From positions 61,231,591-61,295,590 of the forward strand of contig NC_067195.1 in NCBI RefSeq assembly GCF_000699445.3: DNA of 64,000 nt, in the 5' to 3' direction. This DNA comes from Schistosoma haematobium (taxonomy: Eukaryota > Platyhelminthes > Trematoda > Strigeidida > Schistosomatidae). The position numbers and the translations under genes were made by a program. The notes beneath the pieces are model-generated. The model was not told the DNA's origin, made no database searches, and was given only the letters and a program-made list of their open reading frames with translations. This document shows, one piece after another, positions 14,111 to 26,666 of the stretch (its first letter is position 1; each line of letters begins with the position of its first letter).

Positions 14111-15045
14111 CAGTTAATCGTTTCCGAAATAGGATTCATACATTGAAGGATATTTGTAATGTGCCTTGTAACAGTAGTGAATTTTATAGTATAATTTTGA
14201 GTAAATCTGGAAATTATCTGTCGGGCTTTCACAATTTGAATTTCATATTTATTTCTTCTGGAAAACTGAATGTATTTATTTTTGAAATATTCAAATTATA
14301 ATTACTGGTTTTATTATTGTACTAGAAACGGAACCTCCTTTTTGTTTATTGAGCCAATAATAAACACCTGCTAATTGTTCAACAGCGTTTTAGTTTATTA
14401 ATTGCGGTTTCATGTATTGGACTTTGAACAGTATGTGTGTGTTGGTGACATTACACAACTGTTCACATTGGACTAGATAGACTGGAGCAAAAACATGAAA
14501 CACAACAATTAAAGTAAAACTTTCCAACCACTAATCTAACACTCCCGCCTAATATATTGTTAACACAAAATGTTAGCAACTTTCTTGGGATCCGCGTTTT
14601 AAATTGACAATAACCGAGGAATTACTAGAATTTGTGGAGTTTATACTTTATTAACATACGGTCCATTTATAGTTACAAATCCCTAAGTTATACATCAGAT
14701 TAGTTTACTTAATGCTATCACCCTTCAGAATTGTCAGTTTTCCTTTTAAAGTTAACTAGACTGGAGATTTTCAGCCTCAGTGGTGACAAGACCATAAGGA
14801 TATCGGAAGGTAGGTGAAATCATAACACAAGTAGATTGAACCTTTAAATAACAGCCGTACCGATGTGGTCTAAAGGTCAAAAAATGTTACACAATTATAT
14901 TAAAGAGCTAAATTCAGTTATAATCGGAAATAACACATCCATTTAAGTGGCAATCTTTGGAATATAAGGAATAATTATCGAACAACATTATTGGAAATTA
15001 CTTTCTCGATTAACAGTATATAGTTGTGGAGATTGTTGAGTACCA

Positions 15046-15475
15046 TTGAGATCATAAACCGGTCAATTTTAGACCACCATTGAAAGCCTGGAAGCTTTGG
15101 ACTCCCATTTCATCCTAGTATGGAACTCTTTAAAAGTGCGCATCCAGGATTCTAAACGCGGGACTTGAACCAAGGACTCTCGGGCGCAGGCGCGAACGCT
15201 TAAAATCCAGACCACTGAGCCGGCATACAGTGGTGTTAATGTCTAACTCCAATCAATACACGATATTGCACGATCATCTTCTATTGTCTTCGGTGGGTAA
15301 CTGCCTCAAACTCGACATAGATTAGTTCTGCTGGTCATGGCTTCTCATTGGGCTGGAGTCCCGCACAAGAGATCGTGAATGCGCACTTCTCTGGTGTCCT
15401 ATACTAGGACAAAACGGCCGTCCAGTGCTTCCAGGTTTTTAATGGTTGTCTAACATTTGCCGGTTCACGACCCTA
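15046..15475. mobile_element. Inverted head-to-head pair of hammerhead SINE-like repeats
   Basis: The left half is a minus-orientation copy: tail, hammerhead remnant, tRNA-like head (plus-strand GGGACTTGAACC, then TCCAGACCACTGAGCCGG) and leader (AGTGGTGTTAATGTCTAACT). The right half, from about 15345, is a plus-orientation copy that lacks the tRNA head but keeps the hammerhead region and tail. The leader sequence, which is also seen in the copies at 6.3 and 29.5 kb, lies between them. Confidence 0.7.
15383..15428 (+). ncRNA. Hammerhead ribozyme remnant (decayed)
   Basis: The stem II strands GTCC/GGAC, the ACGGCCGTC segment and CAGTGC are kept. The CTGANGA core strand has become CTCTGGT, and GAAA has become AAAA, so it should be inactive. 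Confidence 0.5.
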
Positions 15476-15737
15476 ATGATTTTCTTGACTGATATAATAA
15501 TCATGGTGGAAAGTCCTCTTCAGGCGTAGTTTTCACATGCATTCACTCTAGTTATTAGGATTAAGATTTCTAGCCTTATAATTGCTTAAATTGTTAAAAA
15601 GGGCTAGAAAAATAACTTAATAAGTTTAGTGTTCTTTATTCTTTTATTCTCTCGCCAATTCTTCTTGCTTTTTAAAACGGCAGTTGTTAGTATTCATCAC
15701 CAATTTGTCAGTCTTTTTCGAATTTTTGCATTTCTTC

Positions 15738-15740
<3 letters not shown>

Positions 15741-15778
<38 letters not shown>
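15741..15778. repeat. AT dinucleotide microsatellite
   Basis: 19 AT units. They account for the isoleucine/tyrosine runs in short ORFs on both strands here. Confidence 0.95.
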
Positions 15779-15780
<2 letters not shown>

Positions 15781-18700
15781 TTCCTAGTACTGTAGTAATA
15801 GTATTGTTTTTGCCTGCTTTTACAAAGAGTGTTGCCCTGTCGAACTGTTGCACCATACGTAAAACTTGTAAACTAACCATATAGTAATAAATTACTTATT
15901 TTATTTAAACATGGAAACAATCTCTCAAGAATAATTATAAGAGGGGAAGGAAGAGAAGTATACATTACCTATACTTACTTCAACACTAGCAAACATTAAA
16001 TTAAGTTGAAAGTAGGTCGTATCGTGTTTTTAGTTTAGCATAATAACAGCATTAGTAGGTGGTCAACATAATAATCCTGGTGAGCTAGATGGCTAATCGA
16101 TGAATGTGTTGGGTTACTATGCACATAAGTATACAGTTGTACATACACTTGTGTGTGGATAGGTGTTTAGGTTTCTCTGTATGTGAAAATGACAGTTATT
16201 TCTACCATTAGTCTGGATTGTCATCATATTTTATTCCAAACCGACAATACCTTAAATTAGTAATATTTTATTAAAGGACATATGTATTCAGACGGTTTGT
16301 AATCTTGACCATTTTACACCACACTTAAACAGGAATTTAGAACAATATTATGTTTGTGTAATTTATGAGATTTGTATTTACAATCATTTTAATTTCCTTC
16401 AGTCTTACAATGTACACATATACTATGCGTAATTAAAAAGAAATATTTTTCTAGTCACAATGATATTAACTCATTCTAAAGAATATTTTGAATGAAGTAA
16501 CACATAATTAATGGTAGATTAGGAACTAATAAATACATCATCAGAAGATTATGTCTGTCTAAGTAATCATTTACTTTTCAAAAGATTGAACAGTTTGCAA
16601 ACTACGTCACTGTTATTGTCACTATTATTATTATGATTGTTATTATTCTTGCTAACAGTAATCGTAGGAGGAAGAATAGATGGAGTAGTAATAGTCGCAT
16701 CAGTGGTAGTCGAAACTCATATATGAAATGAGTTCATAACATATCAGAGATTAATCATTCAACTAATGTTTAAATAATTAAAATGAACTTATGTGTATCC
16801 TAACCACTTTAACGAAATTGTTACATTCAGTGCAAGTTAAGCTGTAGTAAGAAAGTGGCCTAATAATGATAACCAATAATCATATATTATTGAAATATGT
16901 GGAGAGAGTTTCCGTCAACAACTGATATAAGTTTCAGACGTCTTATTTGTGACTCACCTCTACTGTATAATAACAAACTCACAAAAGTGAAACTAGAACA
17001 TTCTGATTTTACAGACAGAACTATATGAATAGAGTAGTATAAGTGATCCAAAATGTCGACTTCAGTCGATTCACAACACACTACAACCATCATCCTATGT
17101 CTTCGATCAATAAACAATTGTTTTGTAATATGGGTCATCCAAGCCATCTGTTTATCAATAAGGTGCATCGGCAGAATGGATTTAGAACTTGTGATTCGTT
17201 TGGTTTCTATGAAAAAATCCATTGATATCGTTCTTAATACGAAACTTTAACATTCTTCCTTTGACTAAGTATGAGTTGGCGGGGTAAGTATTGTTCAGAA
17301 GTCCTGCATTAAAAAAATACAACTATCTAGTATTCCTGAGTCTTTAATAGTACTTCAGCTGATATTGGTTTGCAACAGAAATTATTTTCAAATTGAATAA
17401 ATCGTTACAAGCGATATATATGAATTTTGGCAGTTTCGTTCTCTGAGCTCAGAAAATGACTTACTCAGAATGACTGTAAACTTGAACCAAAGTTAATTGA
17501 GTTTTCACCTTTTCTAAATCACTGACAACTCTTACTTGTGAGTAGAGTGAAAGTAGTATAGATAGAAAACTTTTAAGTGATCATTTCAAGGTATAACTTT
17601 ATTCATCAAATTACTGAATGTTTATATGAGTTATGTAACAAATTGTTTACTACTTATTTAGGGCTCTTAAAATTTCTAGAACCAGCGTTTGACAATCTTA
17701 TGTGATTAGATACATTTAATTTTCATATTTTATAATGACTGAACAATTATATATCAAACTGATTTCTTCTCTCTTTAGTTGAACCCATTATTTTGTTAAT
17801 CTTTTTCTCTTAATCATCCCATTAATTATCTTTATTTCTATATTATTTGAAATGTTTAAAAGTAAATCGATTTTTAAGCCTCAATCTGTTTTTGAAAGGC
17901 TTTTGAAGATAACTCTGATAATGTCTAAAATCATAATAACAGTTTCAGAACTAGAGTATCCATTAGATTCTTTAGATCTGATAGTTTATTATTCATTCAA
18001 TTTATTGAGTTTCGATACCAATTCATGTTAGAATATGCATTATATCTCTTTATCTATATCAAAGGTAAAAATCTATCCTATATTCATTTTTTTGTTGTTG
18101 CTGATTATTTCTATCCTCCTATAGAGAAATAATCTTGTTTAAATGGACTTAACAACAACAACAACAACAAAAACAATTAAACAAATTATAATGATCAAGA
18201 ATTTATTGAATTGTGCTCATTATTTAAAAAGAAAAATCGTAATTTAAAACAAAATGGTAAAATAATAATGTGATCAATTGAACATTTAAATATGTTTAAA
18301 CAAAAGAAAGAGACACGATTTCATTTTAATTTTTTTTAAAAGTGATATAAATATGTGAATTTAGGGGTAAAAAAACATGGAAACTAATGTGTGGTGGGAT
18401 ATTGGTGAAATCATTTTACACGATATAACGAAATAAGAAAAACATTGTCTACTTTATTGAGAATACTGGAAGATAAAAAAAATCTAAATACATAGGAGGG
18501 AGAGTGAAAAAAGAAAGAAGTATATAATTTAAGAGAAGGATAATGTATCAGATTTAAATGATAAGATAAATGTTTGAGAGAAATTCTGACTTCTATTTTA
18601 TGAATTTCTAAGCTTCTATGAAGTCTTAATGGTTAACTTTAAGAATTTTTTCGTAGATATCTATAAATGTTATGCATATGAATAAGTGTTTGATATTGGT

Positions 18701-19450
18701 AAGAAAATAATTAACAGATTGACTAGGGGATTCTAATCTTTTTTTCCTCTAATAATCTATGGAGTCCCTAACCTTTAGTCAAAGTAGTATTGGTAGGTGG
18801 AGATTTTCACATGATAGTTGTAATTTATGGTTGAAGCATATTTTCTAAAATTGTACACAATCTCAAAGTCATCTGGATAAATTATATTTATTATTTTGTT
18901 TGTGGTACTCACCACAGATTGATCACAATTGAGTTAAAACTGATTACCAAGGCGTAATGAATAGAATCTTCTTTGTAGCGTTACACATTTTAGGGAGTCG
19001 GGACCTATAATCTCATTACAGTCTGAATCCAGGGCCTTCAGTTCCCATAGCAAGCTATATGATCAGACCAATAGAACTTAGCGATTTTTGTAGTGTCTTA
19101 AGTCGTAAAGTAGTCGATCTATTTACAGAAATTCGTCAAAATTTGTTCAGGGTGAGTTCACAATTCTTAGAAATCAGCAGAAGTAAACATCATTCAATTC
19201 CATTTTTAAAATATTTGAAGATCTAGATAACTTGGTTTATTGAATTATTTCTGAGTTTGGATCGGTCTACGCAGATGAGGTAATCAAAAGAGAAATTATT
19301 TTTATTTTTTTATTTAAATACAAGCAAAATATATTAGACAGTATAATACTTTTTAGAAATCCTGTATACTACTAATAATAACAATATAATAGTGATAACA
19401 AACGATCATAATTCAGTTGGTTAATTCATTCGCCTCCTTTTTTAAAACAG

Positions 19451-19639
19451 CTTGTCAATGCGGTAATCATACTAATCAATGTATATTCAGCGTAAAAGCT
19501 TTCAAGCGTTCCGGTGGTATAACCGGTGGTATATGCTTGGCATGTCAACATCACACAGAAGGTTCAAACTGTGATCAGTGCATAATTGGATATTACCGTG
19601 ATCCTAATCTAACCATTGGAAATGAGCATGAATGTCGAG
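19451..19639 (+). CDS. Netrin, exon for laminin-EGF module A (partial gene)
   Basis: This 189-nt internal exon has acceptor TTAAAACAG and donor GTAGGC and is phase 1 at both ends. It encodes one laminin-EGF module with all eight cysteines: CQCGNHTNQC, then ICLAC, NCDQC and a final HEC. GGICLACQHHTEG and GYYRD are LE signatures. In netrins, LE modules follow the laminin-N domain and form the rod that contacts DCC/UNC5-type guidance receptors outside the cell. Two N-glycosylation sequons (NHT, NLT) are present. By position it is the first LE module seen, but its long loop between cysteines 3 and 4 resembles the second LE module of other netrins and aligns without gaps to the next exon. It could be a diverged LE1 or a duplicated LE2. 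The apparent ATG-started ORF here begins in intron, so that start is not real. Confidence 0.85.
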
Positions 19640-20078
19640 GTAGGCGGCTGATAACAGCTCGACTATTAATTCTCATGATGTCATATGATATTAATGGACA
19701 AATGAAAACTTGAATGGAAAAAGTCGAATTTTGTCTCATATTTTGTTGTCTTTATATAGTTGTTCTTTTTGTTGTCTGTGTCTAATTCATTGTTATTATA
19801 TTTATTCATTTATTTATTTGTATATTAACTAAACATATAACATGGTGGGGATTCGCTATTCGCCCTATGTATATATATACATATACGGTACGGCTCTAAC
19901 TATACCAAACGCTTCCAAACTCAATATTGTTGTGGTAACTGTGGGTATCTTATATATTTGCATGTTAACACCTATTTTTCTAAAATGTTGCATAAATTCT
20001 TAAAATTTACATTCCCAATGGATATGTGCATGAATCCTTGAATGTTTTCATGCGTGATTTCGGTGAATGATACATTAG
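19640..20078 (+). other. Netrin intron between LE modules A and B
   Basis: A 439-nt GT-AG intron and the shortest in the visible gene. It is AT-rich, and I see no repeat or other exon in it. Confidence 0.8.
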
Positions 20079-20267
20079 GATGTGATTGTAATCTGCACTC
20101 GAATTCATGCGTTTTTTCAAACCAGTTATATTTAATGTCAATGAAAGTAAGCGGTGGTGTATGTCAAGATTGTCAACATAATACGGTCGGGAGAAGATGT
20201 CATAATTGTGTAACAGGTTACTATAGAGATTGGACAAAGCCTGTTAGTCATGATCAAGTCTGTTTGG
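20079..20267 (+). CDS. Netrin, exon for laminin-EGF module B (LE2-like)
   Basis: This exon is exactly the same length (189 nt) and phase (1-1) as the previous one. The acceptor is ATACATTAG and the donor GTAAGA. It encodes an eight-cysteine LE module: CDCNLHSNSC, GGVCQDCQHNTVG, RRCHNC, then GYYRDWTKPVSH and a final cysteine. The run SGGVCxxCxHNTxGRxCHxC, followed by GYYRD and KP, is the hallmark of the second LE module of netrins. The split codon shared with exon A gives glycine, and the one shared with exon C gives glutamate. By my count 24 of 61 residues match module A with no gap, which points to an exon duplication or very similar modules. It is very likely included in all netrin forms. 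Confidence 0.9.
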
Positions 20268-21362
20268 GTAAGAGTTTCGCTAGCAGGTAGATATTCTATA
20301 ATGAGATGTACATCGCTGTACTTCCTAACGAGCTATGCATTATCAGCACAAACAACTAGCTGACAGATATTTCATTCACTTTCTTATTGGTCCTATGAGT
20401 ATTATTACCAAAAAACAAAGTTTCAGTACTTAAAGTTGCCAAGGAATCCTATAAGTAGTACTAAATTGCTCACATAATTTAATATTAGATTGAGAAGGGA
20501 ATAACGGGAACTAAAGTTGCGTCACTCAGTCCCAAATGATCTGGTGAATTGGAATAGAGATGGGTTATTTAATTCCATAAGTCAACTGGTTTGTACAGTA
20601 TTATTGCCGTTATATCTCTCTGTAGCTGAAGGGAGTTTGCATTTATCAGTCATATCTTTAAAGACTGATGTATGTTGGGTATCCGTTCAACAACACAAAT
20701 TACCTTGGAATCATCACCGAATTCAGACTTCTGTTTCAGTTGCTGAGCACAAATGATTGAAGTTTAGAAAAAAACGAAACGGTCTCCGAACAAGATTATG
20801 AATATTATTGAAAACTATAGTTGTTCAGTTATATGTAGTTCGAATTAATATCATAACATTGTGGATAATCGTAAACTTGATATGATGGAGTCTGCTTTAA
20901 AATACATTGTCTGATGTTGAGTGATGTAAACTTTAATGACTTTCTTATTGTGACAACAATTCATCAAGTTATTCACACTGAACATTTTACAGCTAACCAC
21001 AATAATACTAATCTGGATATCTGTAAACTAAAATAAACACAAAAATTCTAAGGATTAAATCGTTTCACATGGTAAATACGAGATAGTAACAAAAGTTTTA
21101 CGTTGCATATACAGTAATTGTTTTTATACGTTTATGTTGAAGGCCCTGTATAAAATAATGACTTACATAGAATGCATGATTTTGTCCATCAACAATTTGT
21201 ATGATTCTATTAATAGATGGTAAATGGCATCATTTTTCGCAACGAAAACGGATTTAAAATGTTCTTGCATTGAATCAACACTCTGCATGTTTATTTGATT
21301 ACGCTTTTTTATAAACTGACCATTCAATAAAGATTAAATCGTGATAAGTATATTCATTTTAG
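20268..21362 (+). other. Netrin intron between LE modules B and C
   Basis: A GT-AG intron of about 1.1 kb. The 79-codon ORF at 20517-20756 resembles nothing I recognise and has no splice context. No other element was seen. Confidence 0.8.
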
Positions 21363-21518
21363 AATGTCGATGCCATCCGATTGGATCGATCGCTAACCAA
21401 CATTGTGATCGTAAAACTGGTCAATGTCCATGTAAACCAGGAGTTGTTGGACAAGCATGTAATCGTTGCCAAGAGGGTTATAAACAGACACGTTTACCTG
21501 ATTCACCATGTATTAAAG
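21363..21518 (+). CDS. Netrin, exon for laminin-EGF module C (LE3)
   Basis: A 156-nt phase 1-1 exon with acceptor TTCATTTTAG and donor GTAAGA. It encodes ECRCHPIGS, then [28 protein letters not shown], and SPC. That is the third netrin LE module almost to the letter (CDCHPVG, CNQTTGQCPCKDGVTG, CNRCAKGYQQS and APC in vertebrate netrin-1), with all eight cysteines. This module is the strongest evidence that the gene is a netrin and not a laminin, because it leads directly through a short linker into an NTR domain. The last codon is split, and with the next exon gives alanine. Confidence 0.93.
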
Positions 21519-21736
21519 GTAAGAATAAACTCAATTAGCAAAATTTATTTCTTGTGCTTATACTAATAATTCAGTGCATTTTTTCATATGAAATCGTGAT
21601 TGGATTTTTCAGAAAACATGATATGGTATATAATTCATAATAACTACTTCAAGATGAGAAATCAACCAACTAGGTTGGAATTCTCTTTCCACTAGGACTA
21701 TATATATTACTTAAACTGACAATTTAGATCTTAAAC

Positions 21737-22336
21737 AAGAAAGATTATTTCGAAAAAGAGTTCTCTTTTCGGCGAATTCATTTTCAAACCTGTACAATCT
21801 CAAATATATATACTTATTTTACAGGATGATAGTAATTATAATAATATTGATAAAAAACTTCTGCTAGACATAGTGACATTGAGGTAAAATAATTTTTCTT
21901 CTTTTTTACTTCCTTTCTTCATACTCTATTTCCTTTACAGCCATCTCATTCACCTTCCATCTTTCCCTTAAATCTTCTACCCCCGACTGGTTTATTTCTG
22001 TTTCTGTGATCATCCTGATTACATTTAATCTCAATTTCAACATTTTATCTTATCATGCTGAGCCATCCTTTCCCAATGATAATTTCCATATCTATCTTTT
22101 GATGAATACTTAAGCCATTAACAATAAAAGGATTATTAAACTTTCATTGTTTTATTTTAAAGAATTTCTAATACCTCTGTTTATTTAACCTCACTGTCAC
22201 CATGTCCAACAGAAGTTTATTATCAATATTATTAGAATTATTATCGTCCTTTAAAGTAAGTATATATATTTGAGATTGTACAGGTTTGAAAATGAATTCG
22301 CCGAAAAGAGAACTCTTCGTCGAACTAGTCTTTCTT
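21737..22336. mobile_element. Nonautonomous element with 84-bp terminal inverted repeats
   Basis: The left arm 21737-21820 and right arm 22253-22336 are inverted copies, with about six mismatches by my count. They include the shared core GAGTTCTCTTTTCGGCGAAT and the run TTTCAAACCTGTACAATCTC. The roughly 430-bp interior is pyrimidine-rich and has no ORF of note. Long terminal inverted repeats with no coding capacity fit a MITE or foldback DNA element. I could not find a convincing target-site duplication, so the superfamily is unknown. Confidence 0.7.
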
Positions 22337-23557
22337 ATTTAATGTTATAATGGGTGTATTCCATTTACTAAAGAAATCGGATCATGTCATGTCAACACAT
22401 TCCTAGATTGAATAAACCGTAATCATTTATATATGACTATTTTAGTTTAAGAAATGATATTATTTACAGACACCTCCAACTATTGATTAAAGCTAACTCA
22501 TCAACATCAACCAGGAAGCTATAGTCATATATTTGTAATTCACATTACTTTCTAACTTCAATTGGCATAGATTAACAACATTTTGTTTAGTATTCAATGC
22601 CCAGAGTCAGTGTTCAATATTATACAGTACATACTTTATCATTCACAAGATACTGATTATCATATATGAGGAAGTGGAAGAATTGAATAGACCACCTCAT
22701 CCTTTTTCCCAAATAAAAAATATAATCAGAACTTGTTACAAATCATTGTAAATATCTAGAATAAATTACAGTAATAAATCATGAAAATTTGGTTTGCTTT
22801 TTAAACTATAAACTAAACTAGAATACAACATAAATTATATATTAAAATGAGTTTTGCATGCTATACAATAATCACCGTTATTATTAGGAAAAGAGCGAAG
22901 GAAAATTCAAGCTAACAATGAATAAATTTATATACTACTGAATCACATGTACATTATAATATAAGTATGTATACACGTATAAATGTCATCAATTTTATAC
23001 ACATTTTAATAAGTACATTAACATAAATTTTTTTTTGTTTTTCATTTTAAAATCGTGTAAAAATAAAAAGAAAATTTTAAAATTTTTTCCCTTATTTTAA
23101 AATAAAACAAAAAAATGGGAAAAAAGAAAAGATTAATGTTACATAATACCATACAATAAAGTGATCATGACCACCAATGTGGATAATAAATTTTTTCCCT
23201 CAAAAATACAAAAAAATTTTCTTTTAAAAATTGTCTTTTTTTCCACGTATAATTTTCTCCATTTATTCATACTCTTTCTTTTTTTTCTGTCGTTGTTCAC
23301 TCCATTAAAACACTGATATGATACAATGATTAATGGATCTGTGCATTTGATTTTCAATTCATTTATGAAGATTAGTAATTTTCCAAAATATTGAGAATTA
23401 TATTAATTTCATTTCTATTAGCAAGAATTTACTGATTGGGAATATTTGATTTCATGGTATTCTAATTCAAAGTATGGTACAGTTTTGTTGATTGACATAG
23501 TCTAATTCTAATGAATGAGATAGAGGGGAATGCAAAATTTATTGAACATCTTCTGTG

Positions 23558-23577
23558 ATATATATATATATATATAT
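23558..23577. repeat. AT microsatellite
   Basis: Ten AT units. Confidence 0.9.
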
Positions 23578-26474
23578 CGTAGGCCTAATTTTCTATGCTG
23601 TGAATTGTTCTGATTTGTTAATAAGTAGATCCATTATCATTTATCAAATTTAGTACTTTATTAGACCTCTCTTATCTTTGAAATTGTAAGCTAAGATTTT
23701 CAACGATAAATCTCAGTTAACTGAATAACAGCAATAGGCTCAGCCTGTGGAGTTTTTATTCCATGTACATATTTTTTAGATCATAGATTTCTCACTAGCT
23801 GTATTCACATGTTAATGAGAAATACTTTTAGTTCGTTACATTCTCTGAGCAGGATTGTCCAACTGGAGAACTTTTATTGCCTTTCTGTTCAATATGAGAA
23901 GGTGACACCAATGAAAGCATTCACTTGAGCTACAAAGCATCATAATTTCAGTTTGAAATAATATTTCGACGTTTACCAGAATATTTTTCAATATCATCCT
24001 GTCTGTTTAGCATCAATATAAAATATTTAGACGATTACTATCTTTTTTTCAACATACGATAATGAATAATGGGTAGATGAATGAGTGACTGGATATTTGT
24101 GCTGATCAAAACGTGTTTGACTCACATTTTGATCACGCCTGGTATTCTGCTACAGTAAACACTATATTTAATATGTAAATGTTTGTGTATAACACAATGC
24201 CATACTCAAGGTCTGCGTAGCATGGTTCGATTTCAAAGAAGGCTTTATTACATAAATCACTGATATCATTGATCTGTCGCCAGTAAACTCTTACGTTTTT
24301 ATTGGCTAAATGTCTCGAATTTACTCCAGTAGCTTGGGAGATGATGTACCATATTAGTAGTCCACATTTTACAGATAACTTTCAACCCTTTGTTAATGTG
24401 AATTTATCTCATTGAAAGATTTGGTTTTAAGGATAGTAATATATTATAACAAATCAAACATGTATAGGCTACTTAATGTCAGCTCATTCTTTAGACATCA
24501 AATATAACCTCACCATGTTTCACACTAGGATATATCCAAACATAAATTCCAGAATCAATTGGTTGTACGATCGTTGAAGACTTCTAGTAAATTGTGCAGT
24601 GTACTTAGGTGTTTTTATTTAGACTTTAAATAATATTGAAAAATGTATAAAATAATATATTTATGGCATCCTTTATATTCTGTTCGATTATTTAACATTA
24701 GAACTTTGGAAAAATCCTATTTCCAATTACAATGGTGTTGAATAAGTTTAGAGTTAATAAAAATTTGTTAAAGAGAGCAAGAGCAAAGATTGATGCAGAA
24801 TAATATGACTTCATTCTACCTCGTTAAGTCCTCATCAGCTGCTTACAAATTATAATATTTAAAATCACCATTACTGGAGATATTGATGTGCTTACAAGAT
24901 AACGAGGGGAATTATGTGTATGAAAAATTTATGTGAAAATACAAATTCATTTCAGGTTGAAAATACTGTCGTTTGTGAGGAACCTACGTAAATACATTTG
25001 TTAAAAGTACTTTGATATATCGAACTTTGAATAATAACTATTCGTTCTTTACCATAAATCCGAGTAAAATTGGTTATTACCTAATACTAAAATAACAAAA
25101 AAATTACGTAATACTAGGCCAAAGTTAAGTAATAGAGAAAAAACTGTTATATCAAACAAACTTAATAACCTTGAGGGAAATAATAAAACTGTATATATAT
25201 ATGGGAAGGATCAAACCAAGAAATGTAGCGTTTTCTTCAATGCTAACACTAGCGAGGTTACGTAACCAATAATAAATAAAAATGAGTATTTTGATAATAA
25301 ATGTAACAGTTATGATGGCGATAGTGATAAGAAAACTGAGGATGGCATAATAATCTAAACAAAAAGTTTCCTTTTCGAATTGAATCAAAACGCTTATCAG
25401 TAAAAGTCACGAAATAAAATAGGATGAATTATTATATATATATTAGTGGGAAATAATAGTTGCAGAAAGAGGGAAAATTGATATAATTATTTTCTTTACC
25501 TGGCACGAGATAAATGAAGGAATTATTTACTTTTAATGGATATGAAGGAACACTTTACTGACTTAGATGCATATATCTGCATTATGTTCCATAAGCAAGT
25601 ACAAAACTTAAGAAAATATAATGGAATACTGTGAACGATAAGGAATACTTCAGTTCTATTTACATCATCGCCACTGTCGACCACATGTGACGAAAGTAGA
25701 ATTTCACACTGAATTTGTTTGTTTCTCTTTTAAACACGAATGGCATTGTGTACTAACTAACTGACTACTTTCACCTAGAAGCATGTCCAATCTTCACAGA
25801 ATCAGTTGAACTAGTAGGGATACATTGAACCAGGAAGACCACGCGACTTATCTATTTTTTGAACAACCGCTATTAATTGGAATTCTCAAAATGTGTTTAA
25901 TTTGTAAGTTGATTGGAACTAGTCAACACATAATCTCAATATATTGCATGCGATATCAGGTCAGTGAGACTAGTGGTCACTTTATAACTAGATCGACAGA
26001 ATTTAGTCAACATTAAAAGGACTGGTCACACATGAAATTGGTCACTAGTTAGTGATCAGTCCACTGTATCGGTTTGAATTATCATAGTGGTTTAATATGT
26101 CTTATTATTTTTATTACTATTATTCATAGTATTGCAGTTTTCACCACATTACTATTATAAATGTTAGACTAACTTTGGACTATGTTACTACTTGTGTATT
26201 GAAATAACGTTACTGTTTAGGTTATTGTATATTCACTTATCTTCAGACTAATTATCATTGACTTGTTTAAAGTCCTCACTAGTAGCATTCATATATTATT
26301 TTTCACCAGATTAATTTTACTGTTTGAAGTCACCTAGAACTTGGGGCTTAGTAACAGTTCTGTGTTGTTGTTAGAATGAGGGTTTGTGAAAACTGTAGTA
26401 ATTTAATGGTTAAATTCATGACTCCATTTAAGCTAGACCACCATTGGGAACCTGGAAGCACTGGACAGTCGTTT

Positions 26475-26666
26475 AAACTGTGAGATTAAAATCGCTTTAT
26501 ATCTTTCTTCCTGTACTATGTCGTTATATGCTATCTTTATTTTACATATTAACACCACTGAATTATCTACTTTTATGAATTCGGTGTTCATCTTGTTCTG
26601 CTAATGAGATATGGCAATTTAGACCGATGCACATATGGGCCTGGTTCTACGTTGTAGCTGACTGCG
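26475..26666 (+). mobile_element. RTE retrotransposon 3'-end fragment nested in SINE
   Basis: This is the reverse complement of the 3' end seen at 3508-3715. Both contain CCTGTACTATGTCGTTATAT, ACCACTGAATTA, GTTCATCTTGTT, CCTGGTTCTA and GTTGTAGCTGACTG. It is only about 190 nt, the extreme 3' untranslated end in plus orientation, as expected from 5'-truncated target-primed insertion. It is flanked by TGGACAGTCGTTT (26462-26474) and TGGACAGCCGTTT (26667-26679), a 13-nt target-site duplication with one mismatch. Confidence 0.85.

Larger units (their letters stand above)
1..19450. other. Upstream region or long netrin intron, no exon seen
   Basis: No coding exon could be recognised in this 19 kb. 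The first visible netrin exon starts right after it with a phase-1 acceptor, so at least the part just before 19451 must be intron. The missing laminin-N exons may lie further upstream, outside the window. I looked for cysteine-rich open stretches bounded by AG acceptors and GTAAG-type donors and found none convincing. What it holds is AT-rich sequence, one RTE retrotransposon fragment, several hammerhead-type SINE-like repeats and microsatellites, each listed separately. Very short exons could have been missed. Confidence 0.6.

Noticed and set aside
15684..15884. ORFs on both strands with Ile/Tyr runs
   Set aside because: They are translations of the AT microsatellite at 15741-15778.
16887..17222. 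111-codon minus-strand ORF, with overlapping plus-strand ORFs of 60-65 codons
   Set aside because: The sequence resembles no family I know, is open on both strands as repeats or chance can be, and has no splice or promoter context. Not called as a gene.
17268..17282. 14-nt candidate exon before a GTAAGTA donor
   Set aside because: Too short to test, and its phase gives no support for the laminin-N domain.
19417..19450. ATG-started N-terminal extension of LE exon A (MVNSFASFFKT)
   Set aside because: A canonical AG acceptor at 19449-19450 and phase agreement with the other exons make this intron. The ATG is not a real start.
22151..22256. Candidate exon between a T-rich acceptor and GTAAGT donor
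   Set aside because: All three frames hit stops, and the donor lies inside the terminal inverted repeat of the element at 21737-22336.
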